Source: Amycolatopsis rubida
Lineage (GTDB): Bacteria; Actinomycetota; Actinomycetes; Mycobacteriales; Pseudonocardiaceae
Reading direction: 5' to 3'
Assembly (NCBI RefSeq): GCF_900115345.1
Contig: NZ_FOWC01000001.1
Location: 1,488,001-1,552,000, forward strand
DNA length: 64,000 bases
Shown here piece after piece: positions 59,762-64,000 of the stretch. Made by a program: the position numbers and the translations under genes. The notes beneath the pieces were generated by a model. The model saw nothing but the letters and a program-made list of their open reading frames with translations, did not search any database and was not told the origin of the DNA. How positions within the stretch are numbered: position 1 is the stretch's first letter; the number at the start of each line of letters is the position of its first letter.

Positions 59762-60594
59762 TCCCCCGGCCGGGGCGGTGCGCCGTGCTGGGCGTGCTGA
59801 ACGTGACGCCGGATTCGTTCTCCGACGGCGGCCGTTACCTCGATCTCGACCAGGCGCTGGAGCACGCGCGCGAGATGTGGGCGCGTGGCGCGGACCTGAT
59901 CGACGTCGGCGGCGAATCGACGCGCCCAGGTGCCTCGCGGGTCGACGCGGAGACCGAGGCCGCGCGCGTCTTGCCGGTGATCCGGCAGCTGGCTTCCGAG
60001 GGCGTTGCGTTGTCGGTCGACACCACTCGGGCCGCGGTGGCGGAAGCCGCGGTGGCGGCGGGTGCGCAGGTGATCAACGACGTCTCCGGCGGGCTCGCCG
60101 ATCCGGCGATGGGACGAGTCGCGGCGGAAACCAAGGTGCCGTGGGTGCTGATGCACTGGCGCGGGCACAGCAAGGACATGAACGCGCTCGCCACGTACAC
60201 CGATGTCGTCGCCGAAGTGCGCGATGAGCTGTCGCAGCGGGTCGACGAGGCGATCGCGGCCGGGGTTTCGGACCGGGAGATCGTGCTCGACCCCGGCCTC
60301 GGGTTCGCGAAGCACGCCGAGCACGACTGGGCGTTGCTGCACGGGCTGGATTCGTTGCTGGACTTGGGTTTCCCGGTCTTGGTGGGTGCTTCGCGCAAAC
60401 GCTTCCTCGGCCGGTTGCTGTCCGGGAAGGACGGCGTGCCGAGGCCGCCGGACGGCCGCGAGGTCGCCACCGCGTCGATCTCGGCGCTGGCCGCGGCGGC
60501 GGGTGCTTGGGGCGTGCGGGTGCACGAGGTGGGGGCTTCACTGGACGCCGTGGCGGTGGCCGCGGCCTGGCAGCAAGGACGAGCCGATGGCTGA
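59758..60594 (+). CDS. folP: Dihydropteroate synthase
   Basis: 278 residues; joins dihydropterin-PP with p-aminobenzoate and is the sulfonamide target. [63 protein letters not shown], and [17 protein letters not shown] are intact. ATG 59758 overlaps the folE stop, and its own end overlaps folB by 8 bp. Confidence 0.95.
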   Translation: MIPRPGRCAVLGVLNVTPDSFSDGGRYLDLDQALEHAREMWARGADLIDVGGESTRPGASRVDAETEAARVLPVIRQLASEGVALSVDTTRAAVAEAAVAAGAQVINDVSGGLADPAMGRVAAETKVPWVLMHWRGHSKDMNALATYTDVVAEVRDELSQRVDEAIAAGVSDREIVLDPGLGFAKHAEHDWALLHGLDSLLDLGFPVLVGASRKRFLGRLLSGKDGVPRPPDGREVATASISALAAAAGAWGVRVHEVGASLDAVAVAAAWQQGRADG

Positions 60595-60946
60595 CCGCAT
60601 CACGCTCACGGGACTGCGCGTGTTCGGCCGGCACGGGGTCTTCGACCACGAAAAGCGCGACGGACAGGAATTCGGCATCGACATCGTCGCGTGGCTCGAC
60701 CTCGGGCCCGCCACGGCGTCGGACGACCTGACCAAGACGCTGCACTACGGCGAGCTGGCCGAACTGGCGGCGGGAATCGTCGCCGGGGAGCCCTTCGACC
60801 TGATCGAGAGCGTCGCAGGCAAGATCGCCGACGAGGTCATGCGCGACGACCGGCTGAGCGCGGTCGAGGTCACCGTGCACAAGCCGTCCGCGCCGATTCC
60901 GCTGACCTTCGACGACGTCGCGGTCACCATCCGGCGGGAGCGGTGA
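60587..60946 (+). CDS. folB: Dihydroneopterin aldolase
   Basis: 119 residues. [20 protein letters not shown] at the start (active-site region), [34 protein letters not shown] and a final [20 protein letters not shown]. Forms the folB-folK pair with GTGA overlap. Makes 6-hydroxymethyl-dihydropterin. Confidence 0.94.
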   Translation: MADRITLTGLRVFGRHGVFDHEKRDGQEFGIDIVAWLDLGPATASDDLTKTLHYGELAELAAGIVAGEPFDLIESVAGKIADEVMRDDRLSAVEVTVHKPSAPIPLTFDDVAVTIRRER

Positions 60947-61437
60947 GCCGCGCGGTCCTGTCGCTGGGCTCCAACCTCGGCGACCGGCTCGGTTACCTGC
61001 GCAGCGCGGTGGACGCGGTGCGCCCGGCGCTCGTCGCGGTGTCCGGGGTGTACGAAACGAAAGCCTGGGGCGTCGAGGACCAGCCGGACTTCCTGAACGC
61101 GCTGTGCATCGTCGACGACCCGGCGCGCGACCACTGGGCGTGGCTGCGCGCCGGGCAGGCGGCCGAACAGGCGGCGGGCCGGGTACGCGAACTGCGCTGG
61201 GGCCCGCGCACGCTGGATGTCGACATAGTGACAGTGCAGGATGTGACGTCCGATGATCCGGAGCTGCTGCTGCCGCATCCCGGGACCCCGGACCGGGCGA
61301 GCGTGCTGATCCCGTGGCTCGAGATCGACCCGGACGCCGAGGTTCCCGGGTACGGCCGGGCCGCCGATCTGCTCGCCCGGCTGCCGGAAGCCGACCGGGC
61401 GGGCGTCGTCCTGCGGCCGGGCCTGACCCTGTTGTGA
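60943..61437 (+). CDS. folK: 6-hydroxymethyl-7,8-dihydropterin pyrophosphokinase
   Basis: 164 residues. [53 protein letters not shown] and the [20 protein letters not shown] end are the HPPK signature. GTG 60943 overlaps folB. Its TGA stop (61435-61437) is part of the left arm of a palindrome that also contains the convergent MerR gene stop. Confidence 0.94.
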   Translation: MSRAVLSLGSNLGDRLGYLRSAVDAVRPALVAVSGVYETKAWGVEDQPDFLNALCIVDDPARDHWAWLRAGQAAEQAAGRVRELRWGPRTLDVDIVTVQDVTSDDPELLLPHPGTPDRASVLIPWLEIDPDAEVPGYGRAADLLARLPEADRAGVVLRPGLTLL

Positions 61438-61473
61438 GTGGTGATCCCGGTTCTAGCCGGGATCACCACTCAC
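61434..61473. terminator. GTGAGTG-type palindrome shared by folK and merR stops (family copy 3)
   Basis: Perfect 17-bp stem GTGAGTGGTGATCCCGG (61434-61450)/CCGGGATCACCACTCAC (61457-61473), loop TTCTAG. The TGA of folK lies in the left arm and the TGA of the convergent MerR gene lies in the right arm, so one symmetric element ends both genes. Relatives at 33753-33792 and 42697-42738. Confidence 0.85.
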
Positions 61474-62408
61474 GACGCCCGCAATGCCGCCAGCAGGAAC
61501 CGCACCTCTTCCTGGCGGCTCGGAATCGCGGGCCACCCGTTGATCGTCGCGAGCAGCTGCCAGTACCGCTCGGCGCGCGGATCCGCGCCGACGGCGATTC
61601 CGTCGGCCATCTGGTCGCGGACCGCCGGATCGGCCGGGTCCTGGTCCGGCCGGGCCGAGGCGATCACGATCGCGTCCGCCAGCGCCCGTCCGGCCGGGGA
61701 GTCCGGCGCGTGGCCCGCGTCGAGCGCGGACCGGGCGTCAGTCATCCAGGCAGCCCAGTTTTCCTGTTGAGCCTTCGACGGCTGCTCGTACTCGCCCGCT
61801 TCCCGCGCGGTCGAATGCCGCTCGCTCATCGTGCGGATGGACTGCCGGAAGCCCGGGTCCTGGACGAGTTCGGCGAACTCGATCCAGGCCTCCAGCTGTT
61901 CCGGCGTCGGATCATCCGGAAGATCCGGTTTCGCCGACTGCATTCGCGCGTAGAACGCGGGATCGACATCGAGTCCTTCCATCATTTCGGCCCAGAACTC
62001 GTCCACCAAACGGCGGCGTTGCTCGTCTGGCATTTGGGCGATGCGATTCATCAGTTTCACTTCCTCCAGCTCGGAATCCCGTTTCAGCACCGCGCGCAAT
62101 ACCGCGCGGCGCAGCCGCAACCGCCGGATCTGCTCGTCGAGCGCGTCGACGTGGCTCGTCGCCAGGTCGCGCACCGTCGTCTCGCGCGCCAGTGCGCGGG
62201 ACACGTCGGGCAGGCCGATGCCCAGCTCGCGCAGCGTCCGCACCAGCTCCAGCCGGGCGAGCGCGTGCGCGTCGTACAGCCGGTAGCCGGCACCGGTCCG
62301 CTGCGTGGGCGGGAGCAGGCCCTCGTCGGAGTAGAACCGGATGGTCTTCACCGGCAGCCCGGTGCGCCGGGACAGTTCGCCGATCGTGAAGACCGTGGTG
62401 GCAGGCAT
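61470..62408 (-). CDS. MerR-family transcriptional regulator with long C-terminal domain
   Basis: 312 residues. MerR HTH: FTIGELSRRTGLPVKTIRFYSDEGLLPP, then TGAGYRLYDAHALARLELVR. A coiled coil (IRRLRLRRAVLRAVLKRDSE) leads to a helical C-terminal domain with many Trp and Asp/Glu, of the kind that binds small organic ligands (TipA-like size). ATG 62408 is preferred because the promoter predicts a transcript starting at about this base (leaderless); ATG 62417 is possible. Divergent from the DUF3180 gene. Confidence 0.85.
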   Translation of the reverse strand: MPATTVFTIGELSRRTGLPVKTIRFYSDEGLLPPTQRTGAGYRLYDAHALARLELVRTLRELGIGLPDVSRALARETTVRDLATSHVDALDEQIRRLRLRRAVLRAVLKRDSELEEVKLMNRIAQMPDEQRRRLVDEFWAEMMEGLDVDPAFYARMQSAKPDLPDDPTPEQLEAWIEFAELVQDPGFRQSIRTMSERHSTAREAGEYEQPSKAQQENWAAWMTDARSALDAGHAPDSPAGRALADAIVIASARPDQDPADPAVRDQMADGIAVGADPRAERYWQLLATINGWPAIPSRQEEVRFLLAALRAS

Positions 62409-62421
62409 GTCAGGCATCGTG

Positions 62422-62446
62422 GAGTCTCCAGTCGCTGGAGAGTCAA
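62422..62446 (-). promoter_or_regulatory. MerR-type promoter with operator in a 19-bp spacer
   Basis: On the minus strand TTGACT (-35, 62446-62441), then a 19-bp spacer holding the palindrome CTCCAG-CGA-CTGGAG (62440-62426), then CACGAT as a weak -10 (62421-62416). An overlong 19-bp spacer with a centred dyad is the hallmark of MerR-activated promoters, so the regulator probably controls itself. Confidence 0.75.
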
Positions 62447-62478
62447 GCCTGCCAGAACGGGCTCGGTACGGTGGGGTC

Positions 62479-62931
62479 ATGCACTTCACGCGGTCCCGGG
62501 ACCTGGTCGTGGCCGCGGTCCTCGGCCTCGCCGTGGTCTACGTGCTGTTCCAGGCCGCTTACGGCGATCTGCCGCAGCTGCCGTTGCTCGCCGGGGTGAC
62601 CTTCGCGGTGCTCGCGATCGCCGAGGCGGGTTTGGCTCTCTCGATCCGGTCGCGGATCAAGTCGGGCCGGGTGCACGGCGACGCGGTCGGGATCGCGAGG
62701 GCGGTGGCGCTGGCGAAAGCGTCTTCGCTGGCCGGGGCGTTCCTCGGCGGCGGCTGGCTGGCCGCGTTCGTTTACGTTTTCCCGCGACGTGACGAACTCG
62801 TCGCGGCGGTCTCCGACAGCAGGTCGGCGGTCGTCGGAGCGGTGTCGTCGGCGCTGCTGGTAGCTGCCGGTTTGTGGCTCGAGCACTGCTGCCGGACGCC
62901 GCCGGAGGAGCGTAGGGGAACGACCGGTTAA
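62479..62931 (+). CDS. DUF3180 membrane protein (Rv3605c-like)
   Basis: 150 residues, four membrane segments (LVVAAVLGLAVVYVLFQAAY; LPLLAGVTFAVLAIAEAGLA; ASSLAGAFLGGGWLAAFVYV; VVGAVSSALLVAAGLWLEHC). Usually placed directly after the fol genes in actinobacteria; here a MerR gene is inserted between folK and it on the other strand. Function unknown. ATG 62479. Confidence 0.88.
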   Translation: MHFTRSRDLVVAAVLGLAVVYVLFQAAYGDLPQLPLLAGVTFAVLAIAEAGLALSIRSRIKSGRVHGDAVGIARAVALAKASSLAGAFLGGGWLAAFVYVFPRRDELVAAVSDSRSAVVGAVSSALLVAAGLWLEHCCRTPPEERRGTTG

Positions 62932-63000
62932 CGCTTCGATGCCGCCGCTCGAAGTACCGACTAGGTCTCATTCGGATCACCGGAAGGTACGGTGTCAGGC

Positions 63001-64000
63001 ATGACTGGCGTGGGTGACGACTCGCATGGCCGCCGCCCTGGCAGGCCGTGGCTTGTCGTCGGATTGCTCCTCGCCGTCGGCGCCACCCTCGCATTGGTGC
63101 TCAGCGACGACCTCCGGTACCTCCGGCTCGGCATCGTCGCGGCGCTCTGGGCTGCCCTGATCGGCGCCTTCCTGGCTGTCCGGGCCCGCAAGAACGCGGT
63201 GCACAGCGAGGACGCGGTCGCCGAGGCGCAGGCGGTATACGAACTCGAGCTGGAACGCGAGATCGCGGCCCGGCGGGAGTACGAACTCGAACTCGAGACG
63301 GAAACGCGCGAGGCCGCGCAGGCGCAATCGCGCGAAGAACTGGATGCGCTGCGTGCCGAAGTGGCTGCGCTCCGCGAGAGCCTGCAATCGCTGTTCGGCG
63401 GCGAGGTGCTGCTCGAACGCGTCGCGCTCACCGCGCAGGCGACCCGGATGCGCGCGCTGAACGACGAGCAGCGGCTCGTTTCGGCCGGTTCGGAAACCCA
63501 GAACGGCAATGGCAAGAAACCGGCTCAGTTGCTCGCTCCGCAGAAGCCGGTGGTCGACGTTCCGGAGCGCCCGACCGAATTCATGGACCGGGTGCTCGAC
63601 GCGGCTCCCGCCGAGCGTCGCCGGACGCCTGCGAACGGGACCGCGAAGACCAACGGCGCCAACGGGACTTCCGGCGCGAACGGCTCGATCAGCGCTGGGT
63701 TGAACGGTTCCGGACCGAATGGCGGCCGTTCGACTCAGCTGCGCACTCAGCAGATGCCGCGCCTCAAGCCGAAGCGTCCGGAACCGCCTGCCGAGCCGGA
63801 GCCGTTCGAGGACGAGGTCGAAGCGGACAGCCCCGCTCCGCGCGGTGGTCGCGACCCTCGGGTCAACCTGGCGGAGGCGTTCGTGCCCCGCGGCGACTCG
63901 GGACCGCATGAGGGGCGGGCCAGTGTGGCGGATGCTTTCGCTGCGCGTGAGCCGCGGAACGGGGCACCGGAACCGCATGCTGGACGGCCCGTCCGCGGTG
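63001..64000 (+). CDS. DUF6779-type membrane protein (Rv3604c-like), incomplete at window end
   Basis: At least 333 residues; no stop before the window ends. Two membrane segments (WLVVGLLLAVGATLALVL and LGIVAALWAALIGAFLAV) are followed by a long coiled coil (AVYELELEREIAARREYELE; LDALRAEVAALRESLQSLFG) and an Asn/Gly-rich low-complexity part (TNGANGTSGANGS). Same relative place as Rv3604c. Probably a cell-envelope or division-associated scaffold; function unknown. Confidence 0.85.
   Translation, partial: MTGVGDDSHGRRPGRPWLVVGLLLAVGATLALVLSDDLRYLRLGIVAALWAALIGAFLAVRARKNAVHSEDAVAEAQAVYELELEREIAARREYELELETETREAAQAQSREELDALRAEVAALRESLQSLFGGEVLLERVALTAQATRMRALNDEQRLVSAGSETQNGNGKKPAQLLAPQKPVVDVPERPTEFMDRVLDAAPAERRRTPANGTAKTNGANGTSGANGSISAGLNGSGPNGGRSTQLRTQQMPRLKPKRPEPPAEPEPFEDEVEADSPAPRGGRDPRVNLAEAFVPRGDSGPHEGRASVADAFAAREPRNGAPEPHAGRPVRG

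Overview
The window is high-GC actinobacterial chromosome, most like the Pseudonocardiaceae and probably close to Amycolatopsis. Support: strong G/C third-position bias, many GTG starts and ATGA/GTGA gene overlaps, PPE/EspG-type proteins, an actinobacterial Tad locus, a C-loop 6C RNA, and a gene order that parallels Mycobacterium tuberculosis Rv3661 down to Rv3604c (synteny recalled from knowledge, not computed). No phage, plasmid, insertion sequence or CRISPR array is visible.

Left part (1-7749): a minus-strand cell-wall recycling cluster, nagZ > namZ > amidase-like serine hydrolase > murR > murQ (cut by the window edge). The three hydrolases carry export signals, so muropeptides are probably trimmed outside the membrane and MurNAc-6-P is handled inside. 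An HAD phosphatase and the 6C RNA follow. 8439-13227: the septum-site protein Ssd and the Tad/Flp pilus genes tadA, tadB, tadC, flp, tadE and a third pilin-like gene, tightly coupled. 13228-14372 is repeat-rich and gene-poor.

14373-35533: DNA maintenance and membrane genes: a prim-pol-like protein, a DEAD/DEAH helicase with a Zn-binding C-terminus and a large low-complexity insertion, K+-independent H+-pyrophosphatase, a lipoprotein, a nucleotidyltransferase, a WhiA-N-like protein, an exported protease, topA, an MFS carrier, an unknown gene behind a perfect LexA-type SOS box, an MFS/thymidylate-kinase-like fusion with a ruined P-loop, DNA polymerase III delta', and a large cell-surface protein. 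35664 is tRNA-Thr(CGT). 35816-41266 is an accessory stretch: two decayed genes, two TetR regulators (one with a double operator next to an SDR gene), an ArsR/AHSA1 pair, a lipoprotein, a GreA-like factor and a gamma-carbonic anhydrase.

41318-51862: a ZTP riboswitch with glyA, an ECF42-type sigma factor with its DGPF partner, a DHA2 efflux pump, ppa, a PBP4-type D,D-carboxypeptidase, a zinc-protease-like DUF2342 protein and tilS. hpt follows, then an orphan type VII secretion module (PE-like, PPE-like, two EspG-like) up to ftsH. This is the same hpt-ftsH interval that holds PE/PPE/Esx/EspACD genes in M. tuberculosis. After ftsH come folE-folP-folB-folK (folate operon with overlapping stops/starts), a MerR regulator on the opposite strand, and the DUF3180 and DUF6779 membrane genes, the last running off the edge.

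Intergenic DNA is unusually structured: a 60-bp tandem repeat, two arrays of 10-bp repeats, a REP-like palindrome cluster, and a dispersed family of three GTGAGTG..CACTCAC palindromes at or near convergent gene ends with compensatory changes in their stems.
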